The notes under the pieces: model-generated | Told to the model about the DNA's origin: nothing | Database searches by the model: none | What the model saw: the letters and a program-made list of their open reading frames with translations, nothing else | NCBI GenBank assembly: GCA_964386865.1 | Contig: CAYLUN010000018.1 | Span: 1-64,000, forward strand | Reading direction: 5' to 3' | Origin: CAYLUN01 sp964386865 | Lineage (GTDB): Bacteria > Verrucomicrobiota > Kiritimatiellia > RFP12 > UBA1067 | DNA length: 64,000 nt | Made by a program: the position numbers and the translations under genes | Shown: positions 24,319-34,342 of the stretch, in pieces | Layout of the letters: each line of letters starts with the position of its first letter | Numbering within the stretch: the stretch's first letter is position 1

Positions 24319-27204
24319 CTATGGAAGCTCGATCGGAGCGTCTTCGGGCAGTTCGATCGTCTTGCTGTTGCCTCCCAGATCCTGCACGCAGAGCTTGAGC
24401 GTTTTTTCCTGGCCGGGGGCGGGGTCGCCGAAAAGCTCCGCATACTTGCCCAGGTCTGTCCTGAACTTGCCTTGGAAAGCGGCCCGCACCTTTTGCGTCA
24501 CATCCTTGCCGTCCATTTCGACGCGCTTGTCGGTCGCGTAGACACGGAGGCTCAGCGCCGTCGCGTCGCAGGTATAACTCCCGTTGTTCCCGATCACGAT
24601 GTCGATGTCTTTCCCTAGCTCGCCGGGGTTGATACGGACGACGAACTCCGAGTTGCGGGTTTGGCTTGCCTTGCCTTCCGATTCCAGATTGAGGACATTG
24701 AGAATCACCGGGGTCTGGTCGTCTTTCCAGCTCACGGCTTTCAATGAAACGCCATTGCCGCCGTGATTGGTGAGCTTCTTTCCCGAGATCACAATGCCTT
24801 TGCCGGAAAGCTGCGGGCCCGGCGACCAGCGAATTACGTTAAAGCTCGCGACATCGGCTATCGGATGGGTCAGCAGATACTGGCTTCGCCGGTCGGCCGG
24901 GATAACCCGGTCGAACATGTTTTTCGAATAATGCCGCGCCCAGTTCTCCTCCATGTTTTCAGCCGGAGAATAGTCGGCGAAAAAGCCCAGATTTCCGCCT
25001 CCTTGCAGGCCGTAGGCGTAGCCCAGCGGACAGCCGTCCACTTTGAACGCCGAATTCAACTGCCGCTTGTCGGCGTCCTTGGCGGTCGATAACAGACCGT
25101 CGTTCCGGCAGTTGAAGAGCGACCACGAGCCGGACTTCGACGTGTCAGGGAACGCAGCGGGCACATCCGGCTTGCCCTTGGGATTCCGGTAGTCGGCCGC
25201 AAGCTCGGCGACCGGCTCGCCCTCAACAGCAAACGCATCCTCCCAGCTGCGATCGCTCTTGGGGCCGTACCACGCGAACGTGATTTCGCCATTGGCTGAC
25301 TGGCGTGGCTCCGAAAGCAGTTCGTCGTCCATGATACGAACCGGCCGCGTATCAGCGAGCTTCGGAACCTTGAAATACACGTCGATGCCGTCGGGATCGA
25401 CGAACTCGGTTAGGACCACGTCGACCGTGTCGCCTGTGCGTTCGGGGTTTGTCCAGGCCTTGACGACGACCTTCTGCCCGTCGGGACGAATTCGATTGTC
25501 CGGCGTCGGGTTTCCGATGCTGGCAGGATCGAGAACCAGGTCGCGGGGTTTCGGGCACTTCTTGAGCACTTCAGCATTCAGTGTGTCGCTGAACGTGAAC
25601 AGCACCGGTCCGCGCAAAAGGGCGACCCGGCCGTCCTGGATCATCCGCCCGCGGACGAAACGCCAGTTCATCGGCATGGACAGGGTGAGCGTGTCGCCGG
25701 ATTTCCAAACCCGCTTGACCGTGGTGTAGCCGAGTTCGGATTTGTCCGGCGTGTACGGCACTTTGCACACGGCGCACGTCAGGCTCTCCGTCCAGCGCGG
25801 GGTGCGGAACAGGAACGCGAACTCGACCGGTTCTGAGCAGGTGAACGACAGCTTGACCTCGCCGGAGTTCGGGTAGGCGGTCTCCTGTTTGATCGCAACG
25901 GTCTTGCCGTTGACGTCGAAGGTCTTGTCGGAACGGGTGAACAGGTTCAGCGCGATGCCACCACCCGGGGTGCGGTAGTACACCTTCTGCGGCAGCTCGG
26001 CGACCGCTCGGCGGTAGTTTCCGTTGCAGCAGAAGGTGTCGATCGTCTGGAAATTCCGCTTCCCCGTGAACGGCGTGAAGTAGCAGATGCGGCGGCCGTC
26101 CGGCGCCTGCGCCGCGAACAGGGCGTTGTAGATCGTCCGCTCCATGATGTCCCCATACCGCAGGTCGCCTTCCAGACGCAGGAGGCTGTCGACCCAGCGG
26201 AGCAGATAAGCCGTAACGCAGGATTCTTCAACAGCCCCCGAACCATCCTGATTGTACGTGAAGTGCTCGCCCTGAGACGTCGAACCGGTCACCAGCAGCC
26301 CGCCGTGTCCCCGCTCGAACAGCTCCTGCTTCATCCACCGACTCTTCTTGAGGTAATCCTCGCCGCCAAGCAGCCGATACAGCTCCGTGTCTGGGTACAT
26401 GTGCGACAGCATCACGTAGACATGGTAGCGGGACTTCGCGATGTTTTTCTCCCAGGCGTCATATGGTTTCAGGTAGTACCAGTGCGGCTCGTATTGCAGG
26501 CGCTTGGCGAAGTCGAGATACCCCTTCTCTCCCGTCACGCGATACAGCTCAACGAACCCTTCCGTGATTCCCGCGATGGAGGTGCCGGGCGGAATGCTAT
26601 GTGCTCCATCTTTATTGGCGGGGAACATCCGCATGATGTAGTCCGCCATGATCTTCGCATCCGTCAAGGCTTGTGGGTTCCCCGTCACCCGGTAGTTCCT
26701 CACCAGTGCCAGATTGAGATATTCCTGTTCATGGAGAATCCAGTTCACCACGTTCTGATGGTTGTTCGTTTCGACGTTCCAGAAGCCTTGGTATCCGTCC
26801 GGATCGCGCGCGCTCCGCAGCTGATCCATGATATACTGGGCGCGTTCGGCCACTTTCGGCTCGCCGGTGTATTGGGCAAGCAGGCTGCCCGCGTCCAGCA
26901 CCTTGCCGATGCCGTAATACACGTTGCTTTTGTCCCCGCGAGCGGTCCGGTTTCTGAACTTGTCCAGCCAGTCCCGGTCCAGGTCGAGAACCATGTAGTT
27001 CTTTTCGATCAAATCCGTAATGCGCCGATCCAGTTCGCCACCCGCCATTTCCCGGTGAGTGAGCCGCGCCGGAATCAACTTGTCCTCCATGATCGGCTTG
27101 ACGACATCCCGTTCGCCCAGGGCCAGCGTGCCAGGTGTTATGGTGGCCAGCGTGATGGCGGCCAACCATTGGACATGTTTCGCGCTTTTCATTTCTTGAC
27201 TCAT
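24319..27204 (-). CDS. GH127-type beta-L-arabinofuranosidase (DUF1680)
   Basis: 961 residues. A signal peptide lies at about 5-29. Residues 40-600 form the (alpha/alpha)6 barrel of the DUF1680/GH127 family: YYGIGKVLDAGSLLA, DPDGYQGFW. The zinc-thiolate centre is complete: E327 and C329 in EESC, and C392-C393 in FCCNGN. In characterised GH127 enzymes the first Cys of the CC pair is the nucleophile. The extra C-terminal 300 residues are beta-rich and unassigned. It removes beta-linked L-arabinofuranose from plant glycans, although related GH146 enzymes share these motifs. The start overlaps the GH2 stop (ATGA coupling); an alternative ATG at 27192 would give a tighter signal peptide. Confidence 0.87.
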   Translation of the reverse strand: MSQEMKSAKHVQWLAAITLATITPGTLALGERDVVKPIMEDKLIPARLTHREMAGGELDRRITDLIEKNYMVLDLDRDWLDKFRNRTARGDKSNVYYGIGKVLDAGSLLAQYTGEPKVAERAQYIMDQLRSARDPDGYQGFWNVETNNHQNVVNWILHEQEYLNLALVRNYRVTGNPQALTDAKIMADYIMRMFPANKDGAHSIPPGTSIAGITEGFVELYRVTGEKGYLDFAKRLQYEPHWYYLKPYDAWEKNIAKSRYHVYVMLSHMYPDTELYRLLGGEDYLKKSRWMKQELFERGHGGLLVTGSTSQGEHFTYNQDGSGAVEESCVTAYLLRWVDSLLRLEGDLRYGDIMERTIYNALFAAQAPDGRRICYFTPFTGKRNFQTIDTFCCNGNYRRAVAELPQKVYYRTPGGGIALNLFTRSDKTFDVNGKTVAIKQETAYPNSGEVKLSFTCSEPVEFAFLFRTPRWTESLTCAVCKVPYTPDKSELGYTTVKRVWKSGDTLTLSMPMNWRFVRGRMIQDGRVALLRGPVLFTFSDTLNAEVLKKCPKPRDLVLDPASIGNPTPDNRIRPDGQKVVVKAWTNPERTGDTVDVVLTEFVDPDGIDVYFKVPKLADTRPVRIMDDELLSEPRQSANGEITFAWYGPKSDRSWEDAFAVEGEPVAELAADYRNPKGKPDVPAAFPDTSKSGSWSLFNCRNDGLLSTAKDADKRQLNSAFKVDGCPLGYAYGLQGGGNLGFFADYSPAENMEENWARHYSKNMFDRVIPADRRSQYLLTHPIADVASFNVIRWSPGPQLSGKGIVISGKKLTNHGGNGVSLKAVSWKDDQTPVILNVLNLESEGKASQTRNSEFVVRINPGELGKDIDIVIGNNGSYTCDATALSLRVYATDKRVEMDGKDVTQKVRAAFQGKFRTDLGKYAELFGDPAPGQEKTLKLCVQDLGGNSKTIELPEDAPIELP

Positions 27205-30200
27205 TCCTTGTAACCCAGCGCGTCAAGCTGACGGTCAAAATCGGAAGGCAGCGGCGCGGGCGGCTTCTCTGTGTCGCGTGCCGCATAGCGCAGGAGGTTC
27301 AGCAAAAGCCGTCCGGCAGCGGGATGTGACACCAGGTTCTCGCGAATGCGCAGCGCGCTCAGAACGAAGCGGCCCGCGCCGAGGTTGTAGACCGAGACCA
27401 TCAGCCCTGAACTGTAATCCTGCGACGCCTTGACCGCGCCGGCCACCGCTTCGGCAGGCGGCTCCTGTCCGGTGAAGACCAGCTCCGGAATCAGCTCACG
27501 GTAGTAGGTGGTGTCCATCAGCCCACCGGACGGCAGGCCCTCAAAGATCGGGTGACACTTGGCCCATTCGTCTTTGAGGTAGAGCCAGCCATGAATCTTC
27601 GCGACGGTTCCTTTTTGGGCCAGCGGCAGCCAGGCTGTCGGCTGCTCCGCTTGCGCAAAAACGTCGGGCGAAAGGAAGATCACCGTGGAGCCTGACGCGA
27701 TCCGCTTGGCGAGTTCGCGGAACGCCGCCGCGCCGCCGGGGACCGCCGGTTTCGTTGACGCGAGCAGCACCTCGCGCTTGCCCGTCGTGCCTAGCGTGAA
27801 GGGGCGTGTGCGGACGCCGTGCTGGGCCAGCCATTGCGCCAGCGCCGGATCGTCGCCCCACAGGACGGCTTCAGCGGTCACAGACGGCAAGTCTGCCTGG
27901 TCGCTCACATGGAACGTCGCCTGCCCGCCGCTGGCCGCCGCGCCGCGCTCGAAGGTGGCAAGAAAGCGGTATTCGCCCGCCGGACCGTCGATGGCGATGT
28001 CTTCAGAGAACCAGAGTTTTGCGAATGGCGGTTCGTTTGTGCTGCCGGTGCGTTCAGGAACGGTGACCGTGAGGGTGCGGTCCATGATGCGGGTCATGCG
28101 GGGGCCGACCACCTGCAGGCGGGCCGGGTAGTCGCCCGGCGCGAGGGCGTCCTCGTCCGCGAGCGTCGCCTCCAGATGGATCTTGTTGCCACGTGCGATG
28201 TGCGCAGGCTCTGCGAACAGGCACCAGCGCAGCGGATACCAGGCGTCGAACAGCGCGTCGATCGTGCCGGGTTTCAGCTCGCGGAACAGCGTGGTGAGGC
28301 CTTCGCCGCACAGCACATGATCGGTCGCGCCCGTCAGGCTGTGAGCGATGATGCGGGGGTTAGAGCGGATCGCGTTGAGCCCGAGCGTCCGCTGCCCGGC
28401 CATTTTCTTCAGGCTCTCCATGAAGAAGTCCTCGGGGCGGGCGAACGCTTCGTCCATGTGCCACTGCTTCCAATCTGCGAGGAAGCGGTCAAGCTTGTCG
28501 CGGAGGTACTTGGCGTCTTCGAGCTGTTCCGCGCCCTCCTGTTCGAAATGACGGACGGCCCGCCACAGGTCGACCGCGCTGCCGATCCCGTACTCGGAGA
28601 GGAACAGCGGCCTGCCGCGTTCGCCGTCGCGCGTTCTGAGCGACTGGATGTCTCCGGCCGAGTGGGGCACTCGCGGATAGCAGTGGTAGTCGCCGACCGA
28701 GTTGTCCCACGCAAGGGAGCCGGGGTTCGACAGCGTGCCGGCGGCCGCCGGAGTGTCTTTTCCACCAAGGCTTTTGTCATCCGCATAACGTGCGAAGGTC
28801 ACCACCGCAGGCGCGGCGGAGGGGGCTAGCCAGCCGTAACTCCACACGCCATTGGGGTTGGCCTTATCGGAAAAGCCGGCGGTGGCGTCGTACGTTCTTT
28901 GGTCCGTCTTCAGCGTGAGCATCAGCCCCGTGGTGTCGCCACCATAGTTGCCGTTGCCCGCGCCGACAACGCAATCGAGCGTGTCGCCCTGTTTGACTGT
29001 GACCGTTTTGGCGAAGCGGGCCTCATTCGACGCGCCGCTCAGGTTCAGCACGCCGTCGAACAGTGCGCGTCCGTTGTGCAGCAGATGAACATCGGTCGTA
29101 GCCCGTTCGGCCAGCCCGATGACCGTCCCCGCCACCTCGACCTCGCCGCTGTCCGGTGCGGTCCAGCGGAGCGTGCTGAATTCGTTTGCGGGGCCGGGGT
29201 GTAGCGCCAGATGGTTGGGCGGCCAGGTGATCCCGACCGTGCGGATCGTTCCGGTCGTGGCGTTGAGAGCCACCCAAGGTTCCGACGAGGTGTCGCGTTG
29301 CCACATGCGGAAGCCGGAGACCCCGCCGATCTTTCCCCTTTCAGATTGGGTCTCGTCCCAGCGCCCGCTGTTCAGCATGACCATCCGATCCGGATCAAGC
29401 GCGCGCACCAGCGGCAGCATGGCGACGGCGTGCCGGAAAACCGGGCCGTTCTTCGTTTCATTCAACAATCCCCAGATCACGACGCTCGCATGGTTCCGGT
29501 CGCGCCGGATCAGTTCGCTAACGGCCGCGTCGAAGCGCTCGGGCATCTTGGGTGACGGCGCGATCGGCCACGCGGCGTAGGACTCTTCGTAAACCATAAG
29601 TCCAATCTCGTCGCAGAGATCCAGCTGCATCGGCGTCGCTGCGCCCCAGATGAAGCGCACCATGTTGAAACCCATGACCTTCAGGTTCAGCAGGTCGCGC
29701 CGCAGCATATCGGGGTCGCGGGGAAACTGTTGGCCGATCGGGAAGTGGTTACAGGTGTGGGTACTTTTCAGATAGAGCCGCTTCCCGTTGAGACGGAAGT
29801 AGCCGTCCGTGAAACGGAAGTCGCGGAAGCCACAGCGCGTCGAGCGCTCATCGATGGAAAGCGCGCTCCCCGCATTCAGATGGGCCGTCACGCGGTACAA
29901 ATAGGGATCGTTCAGATTCCAGAAGTGCGGGTTGCTGACCGGCAGGTCGGCTTCGACCTGCGAAGCTCCTGTGGGCAAGTCGCGGTCAAGCGTGACCCGC
30001 GCGATCGTTTCGCCGCTGCGGGCCGAGGAGACCGTGAGGGTGACTTGCGTCTTTTGAACGGCAGCGGCCGCATTGCGCACGCCGAGCTGGACGTGGATCT
30101 TGCCCGCGTCCGCGCGGGACGTGGCAGCCGCGAACAGATCCTCCAGATACACGGGAGGCACGCAGAGCAGCTCGACGCTTTCCGTGATACCGCCGTGATT

Positions 30201-30758
30201 GTAGCTGCCGCCTGCAACAAAGTTCGCCCCGCCCTCCTTGCAGCGCCGGGCCGTTTCGCTGAGACGGATATCGTCGATGGGCGCTTCGGTCGGATTGAGC
30301 ACGCGCACGGTCAGGCGGTTGACTTGGCCCGGCTTGACGGCGGCGGTGACGTCGAGCGTGAAGGGCGTTTCGCCGCCCTCGTGCCCGCCCACCGGAACGC
30401 CGTTGAGCCAGACCTCGGCCAGATAGTCCACTTGCCAGAAGCGGAGCAGCGTGCGTCCGTCCGCGTGCGGATGGGCCGGAGCCGTGAAATCGCGCGAATA
30501 CCACGCCACGCCATGAAAGGCTGGAAACGCCTCTTGGATGATCCACGGCACCTGGGCCGGTTTGGCGCCGTCGAGCTGCACCTTTTCGAACCATTTCTGC
30601 TCGCGGCCGACGTTTTGCGGGTCAGTGGCCAGCGACCACCCCCCGTCGAGCGACAAAACGGCGGCGGCTGGTCCGGCCTGAGCATGAACTGCTGAAGCGG
30701 CGACTGCGACCCAAGCGAAAAATATTTCGCGAAAATTCCGATACCGATGCCGCTCCAT
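27201..30758 (-). CDS. GH2-family beta-galactosidase/glucuronidase-like enzyme with inserted domain
   Basis: 1185 residues from 30758, where AAGGGGGAG precedes the ATG and a signal peptide (cleavage near AVHAQA) starts. Residues 35-190 are the jelly-roll sugar-binding domain (SLDGGWSLATDP, FWQVDYLAEVWLNGVPVGGHEGGETPF), then the Ig-like domain, then a TIM barrel with acid/base E434 in IWGLLNETKNGP and nucleophile E722 in LFLSEYGIGS. The two glutamates are 288 residues apart instead of roughly 70-100: a beta-sandwich of about 150 residues (around 505-640) is inserted between them. C-terminal beta domains follow. It is coupled to GH127 downstream and 124 bases after the SGNH gene. Substrate: a terminal beta-galactoside or beta-glucuronide (inference). 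Confidence 0.85.
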   Translation of the reverse strand: MERHRYRNFREIFFAWVAVAASAVHAQAGPAAAVLSLDGGWSLATDPQNVGREQKWFEKVQLDGAKPAQVPWIIQEAFPAFHGVAWYSRDFTAPAHPHADGRTLLRFWQVDYLAEVWLNGVPVGGHEGGETPFTLDVTAAVKPGQVNRLTVRVLNPTEAPIDDIRLSETARRCKEGGANFVAGGSYNHGGITESVELLCVPPVYLEDLFAAATSRADAGKIHVQLGVRNAAAAVQKTQVTLTVSSARSGETIARVTLDRDLPTGASQVEADLPVSNPHFWNLNDPYLYRVTAHLNAGSALSIDERSTRCGFRDFRFTDGYFRLNGKRLYLKSTHTCNHFPIGQQFPRDPDMLRRDLLNLKVMGFNMVRFIWGAATPMQLDLCDEIGLMVYEESYAAWPIAPSPKMPERFDAAVSELIRRDRNHASVVIWGLLNETKNGPVFRHAVAMLPLVRALDPDRMVMLNSGRWDETQSERGKIGGVSGFRMWQRDTSSEPWVALNATTGTIRTVGITWPPNHLALHPGPANEFSTLRWTAPDSGEVEVAGTVIGLAERATTDVHLLHNGRALFDGVLNLSGASNEARFAKTVTVKQGDTLDCVVGAGNGNYGGDTTGLMLTLKTDQRTYDATAGFSDKANPNGVWSYGWLAPSAAPAVVTFARYADDKSLGGKDTPAAAGTLSNPGSLAWDNSVGDYHCYPRVPHSAGDIQSLRTRDGERGRPLFLSEYGIGSAVDLWRAVRHFEQEGAEQLEDAKYLRDKLDRFLADWKQWHMDEAFARPEDFFMESLKKMAGQRTLGLNAIRSNPRIIAHSLTGATDHVLCGEGLTTLFRELKPGTIDALFDAWYPLRWCLFAEPAHIARGNKIHLEATLADEDALAPGDYPARLQVVGPRMTRIMDRTLTVTVPERTGSTNEPPFAKLWFSEDIAIDGPAGEYRFLATFERGAAASGGQATFHVSDQADLPSVTAEAVLWGDDPALAQWLAQHGVRTRPFTLGTTGKREVLLASTKPAVPGGAAAFRELAKRIASGSTVIFLSPDVFAQAEQPTAWLPLAQKGTVAKIHGWLYLKDEWAKCHPIFEGLPSGGLMDTTYYRELIPELVFTGQEPPAEAVAGAVKASQDYSSGLMVSVYNLGAGRFVLSALRIRENLVSHPAAGRLLLNLLRYAARDTEKPPAPLPSDFDRQLDALGYKE

Positions 30759-30882
30759 ATTCTCCCCCTTTTCGCCACACGGCTCGTGAGGACAATCGCC
30801 CTCCATGACGACCTAAACCCTCTTCTAACACACTTGGGGGGCGAATGTCCCGTAAGGTGACAGGACTTGTAACCTGTTGCGC

Positions 30883-31644
30883 CTATTTCTTCGCCGCGTC
30901 CAGCTTGCCGTCGGGCCCGGTGGCCGTAGCAGCGGCTTTGAGAGATGCAGCCGCTGCAGAGGCCGAAGCCTGGCCCGCGCCCAGCGCCTTCCGCACGCAG
31001 TCGCCGACCGCCTTAGCCTGCATCTTCTTGGCCTCGCCCTTGAAGTGGAAGGTGTCGCTCCAGTGGGCCTCGCGGTCGAGCGGATCCATCAGCGCGAACA
31101 GGTCGTCGGTCGGAACGCCTTCCTCGGCCATCACCCGCTCCGCGATCGCGTTCAGCTCTTTAGCCTTCGCGGTGAGCGCAGGGTCTTTGAGCGGCGTGGA
31201 ACTCGCCCAGATGATTTTCGCGCCCTTGCCCTTCGCCTGGATCAGCTTGATCGCAGCGCGGAGGCAGGTCTCCCAGTCTTGCCGGTCGCTGGTCAGGCTG
31301 TGCAGGCCGTTGTTGAAGTGAACGACCGCGTAATCAGCTTCATCGAGGAAGAACGCGAGCGAACGCAGATAACTTTTGTCGCACACGCACTTCGAAGTCG
31401 CGAAGAAGGTGACAGAAGCGGTGCCGGCCAGCTCCTGGCAGACCTCTTTGTTGTACCCGTTGCAGATCGAGTCGCCGACGAGCAGGACGCGCGGCAGCTT
31501 GGTGTCGTTGGCGTTGTAGGCGTATGAGGTTATCCACTCCGTCGCCTCCCGCGGATGCTCCACGCGCGTCTTGGGCCGCTCCTGCGCGACAAGACCTGCC
31601 CCTGCCAAACACATTCCGACTGCGATCACGAAGTTGCGGCTCAT
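30883..31644 (-). CDS. SGNH/GDSL-type hydrolase, secreted
   Basis: 253 residues. The signal peptide is MSRNFVIAVGMCLAGAGLVAQ. Block I is VLLVGDSICNGY (nucleophile S59), HFNNGLHSL stands for the Asn block, and DTFHFKGEAKK supplies the Asp/His pair. The C-terminal 25 residues are low-complexity Ala/Ser. Family members act as carbohydrate esterases or lipases; first place in an operon with GH2 and GH127 suggests deacylation of a plant polysaccharide. AAAAGGA lies nine bases before the ATG. Confidence 0.85.
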   Translation of the reverse strand: MSRNFVIAVGMCLAGAGLVAQERPKTRVEHPREATEWITSYAYNANDTKLPRVLLVGDSICNGYNKEVCQELAGTASVTFFATSKCVCDKSYLRSLAFFLDEADYAVVHFNNGLHSLTSDRQDWETCLRAAIKLIQAKGKGAKIIWASSTPLKDPALTAKAKELNAIAERVMAEEGVPTDDLFALMDPLDREAHWSDTFHFKGEAKKMQAKAVGDCVRKALGAGQASASAAAASLKAAATATGPDGKLDAAKK

Positions 31645-32187
31645 TTTGCTGTTCCTTTTCTGGCGCCTCCAACAGGACCTATTCCTCGCACGAAGCGAAC
31701 GAAATCATCGCGGATCATCGGCCATTGATCAAGCGCCATTTCACCGGCTCGGGCAAGCGGCTGGTGACAGACCAGGGGGATCGCGAGTCTGTTGCGTGTT
31801 GGGCGCGAAGGCACGGGAGGGACGAGAGTCTGCTCGTCCGGGCAAGCAGACAGTTGCTCCCTGTCATACGAAACGCGAAAATCCTCGCAACCCCTGTCGC
31901 TAACCGATTAACCGGCTCAGCCCGATTCCTCCAGCAATTCTAATTATGGCCTGAGACGGCCTGAAGGCCGGACTACAAACACGTCTACCCGCGTGCGTAG
32001 CCGTTCGTAGTCCGGGCTTCAGCCCGTCTTCACGGGACAGGGTTGGCCTTCATTAGAATTGCTGCAATTCCTCACTCACGCCTTGCCTTTCGCCGCTGAT
32101 TAGTTATTCTTTCGCCGTGTTTGTGTTTGGCTTCGGCCTACTAGTCTGTCAGCCTTCAGACTAAACACCTATCCTGGGGGTATCGTT
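31645..32187. other. divergent intergenic region with repeat element
   Basis: 543 bases between the SGNH and GH50-like starts. It holds copy 2 of the 130-bp repeat (31934-32062) and a small stem-loop, TAGTCTG / CAGACTA at 32142-32163, in the leader of the downstream gene. No RNA gene or coding frame is supported. Confidence 0.6.
31934..32062. repeat. 130-bp palindromic repeat element, copy 2 (intact ends)
   Basis: It is bounded by perfect 11-bp terminal inverted repeats, GCAATTCTAAT (31934-31944) and ATTAGAATTGC (32052-32062). Inner arms 31958-31976 and 32007-32025 pair at 17 of 19 positions. It matches copy 1 at 11313-11443 almost base for base in the middle 100 positions. It has no open frame and looks like a non-autonomous mobile element (MITE) or a large REP-type unit. 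Confidence 0.8.
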
Positions 32188-34257
32188 ATGCGTCACGCCG
32201 TCGTTTGCACAGGTCTGCTCATCCTCGCCGCTAGCCTTCGTGCTGAAAGCCTGACCCTGTGGCCGTCGGACCTCTGCGACGCCAAGCCGAACGGCTCCAC
32301 CGAGATCGCCGTCTCCGAACAGAAGCGCCTCTGCGTCAAAACCGGCACGACATACGACTGGCCTGGCGTGGCCGTCTTCTTCAAGGCGGGCGAGCGCGAC
32401 CTCGCCGCGTTCGGCCCGCTGCGCGTCACCGTGCGCAACGCGGACACTCGTCCGCTCACAATCAGCCTGAGCGTCAAGAACCGCGTACAGAAGGAGCACT
32501 CGCCCGGCGGCAGCGTCACGCTCAAGGCCGGCGAGGAGGGCGTCATCCAAACGAACCTCCGCCTCACTCCGTGGATGTTGGACAAGCCGCTCGAGCTGGT
32601 CGGCATGCGCGGCTTCCCGGCCGCCCTCGGCGGCGGCACGTTCAACGTCCGCAAGACCGCCGAGCTCCACATCTTCCTCGCCAAGCCCGACGCGCCGGCG
32701 GCCTTCGAGGTCGTCCGCATCGAGGCGGAGGAGAAGCCGCTGACCCTTCTAAAAGCCGACACCTTCCTGCCGTTCGTGGACGCGTTCGGCCAGTTCGCGC
32801 ACGTCGAGTGGCCCGGCAAAATCCACTCGGAGGACGAGCTGCAAAGAGCCAAGTCGGAAGAGGCCCGGTGGCTTGCCGAGCATGCCGCTCCGCCCGCCGG
32901 CCGCGACGCGTGGGGCGGCTGGGCCGCTGGGCCTCAGCTCAAGGCCACGGGCCGCTTCCGCACCGAGAAAGTCAACGGCGCCTGGTGGCTGGTCGACCCC
33001 GACGGCCGCCTCTTCTTCTCGCACGGCGTGGACTGCGTGCGCCCGGGCTCCGACACGGGCATCACCGGGCGCGAGCGCTACTTCGCCTGGCTCCCGGAGA
33101 AGGAGACGCCATTCAGCGCCTTCTACGGCAAGAGCGGCTGGGCGCCCCACGGCTTCTACAAAGACAAGGGCAGCTTCAAAACCTTCGACTTCGCGCGCGC
33201 CAACCAGCTGCGGAAATACGGCGAGGGCTGGGAGGCCGCTTACGCCGACCTCGCGCACCAGCGCATCCGCGCGTGGGGCCTGAACACCGTCGCCAACTGG
33301 TCTGACGCCAAGGTCTACCTGCTCCGCCGCACGCCCTACACCGTCTGCCTCAACACTAGCGGGCCGCACATCGAGGGTTCTGAAGGCTGGTGGGGCAAAT
33401 TCCCGGATCCCTTCTCGCAGGCGTTCGGCGACGGCATCCGCACGCGCGCCCTCGCCGAGCAGAAGGGCGGCACGGCGAATGACCCGTGGTGCCTCGGCTA
33501 CTTCGTCGACAACGAGCTTTCGTGGGGCAAGGACGACCGCTCGCTCGCGCTCTCCGCCGTGCGGTCGCCCGCCGCCCAGCCCGCGAAGCTCGCGCTCAAA
33601 GCCTGGCTGGAGAAGAAGTACGCGACGCCCGGCGCGCTGAACGCCGCCTGGGGCACGTCGTTCGCCTCGTGGGACGCCTTCCTCGCCAACACCAACACGC
33701 CCAGCCCCTCGCTCAGCGGCGCGGACTTGGAGGCCTTCCACACGCAGATCGCCGAGCAGTACTTCCGCGTCATCCGCGAGGCGGTCAAAGCCGCCGCGCC
33801 CGACACGCTCTACCTCGGCTGCCGCATCGCCTGGGGCTCGCCCTCGGTCTACCGCGCCGCCGCGAAATACTGCGACGTCGTCAGCGTCAACATCTACAGC
33901 CGCTCGGTCAACAAAGACCTGCCCGACGGCTGCGAGGACAAGCCGCTGATCAACGGCGAGTTCCACTTCGGCGCGCTCGACCGCGGCCTCTTCCACACCG
34001 GGCTGGTTTCGACCAAGGACCAGCAGGAGCGCGCCGCGTGCTATAAGGCCTTCGTCACGGAGTGCCTCAGCCACCCGCGCTACGTCGGCACGCACTGGTT
34101 CCAGTGGCGCGACCAGGCCCTCACCGGACGCGGCGACGGCGAGAACTACCAGATCGGCTTTCTCACCGTCACCGATCAGCCCTATCCCGAACTCGTCGCC
34201 GCCGCGCGCGAGGTCGCCGCCACGATGTACGCCGTGCGCTACGGAAGAACAGAATAG
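32188..34257 (+). CDS. secreted clan GH-A hydrolase, GH50 (beta-agarase)-like
   Basis: 689 residues with a signal peptide ending SLRAES. Residues 20-180 form a beta-sandwich; the barrel begins near 255 (FRTEKVNGAWWLVDPDGRLFFSHG). RAWGLNTVANWSD, acid/base E443 in GYFVDNELSWG and nucleophile E591 in INGEFHFG fit the GH50 pattern of retaining beta-galactan hydrolases. The family match is by eye; a relative within clan GH-A with another specificity is possible. GGGGG lies seven bases upstream of the ATG. The 1214-residue protein starts 85 bases downstream on the same strand. Confidence 0.68.
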   Translation: MRHAVVCTGLLILAASLRAESLTLWPSDLCDAKPNGSTEIAVSEQKRLCVKTGTTYDWPGVAVFFKAGERDLAAFGPLRVTVRNADTRPLTISLSVKNRVQKEHSPGGSVTLKAGEEGVIQTNLRLTPWMLDKPLELVGMRGFPAALGGGTFNVRKTAELHIFLAKPDAPAAFEVVRIEAEEKPLTLLKADTFLPFVDAFGQFAHVEWPGKIHSEDELQRAKSEEARWLAEHAAPPAGRDAWGGWAAGPQLKATGRFRTEKVNGAWWLVDPDGRLFFSHGVDCVRPGSDTGITGRERYFAWLPEKETPFSAFYGKSGWAPHGFYKDKGSFKTFDFARANQLRKYGEGWEAAYADLAHQRIRAWGLNTVANWSDAKVYLLRRTPYTVCLNTSGPHIEGSEGWWGKFPDPFSQAFGDGIRTRALAEQKGGTANDPWCLGYFVDNELSWGKDDRSLALSAVRSPAAQPAKLALKAWLEKKYATPGALNAAWGTSFASWDAFLANTNTPSPSLSGADLEAFHTQIAEQYFRVIREAVKAAAPDTLYLGCRIAWGSPSVYRAAAKYCDVVSVNIYSRSVNKDLPDGCEDKPLINGEFHFGALDRGLFHTGLVSTKDQQERAACYKAFVTECLSHPRYVGTHWFQWRDQALTGRGDGENYQIGFLTVTDQPYPELVAAAREVAATMYAVRYGRTE

Positions 34258-34342
34258 GTTGGGAAGGCTGGAGAGGTTCACGGTTCAGCGGTTGCGAATC
34301 GCGTGGATGGCGACCAGACCACGCTCATTTGAGGGCGAAGCC

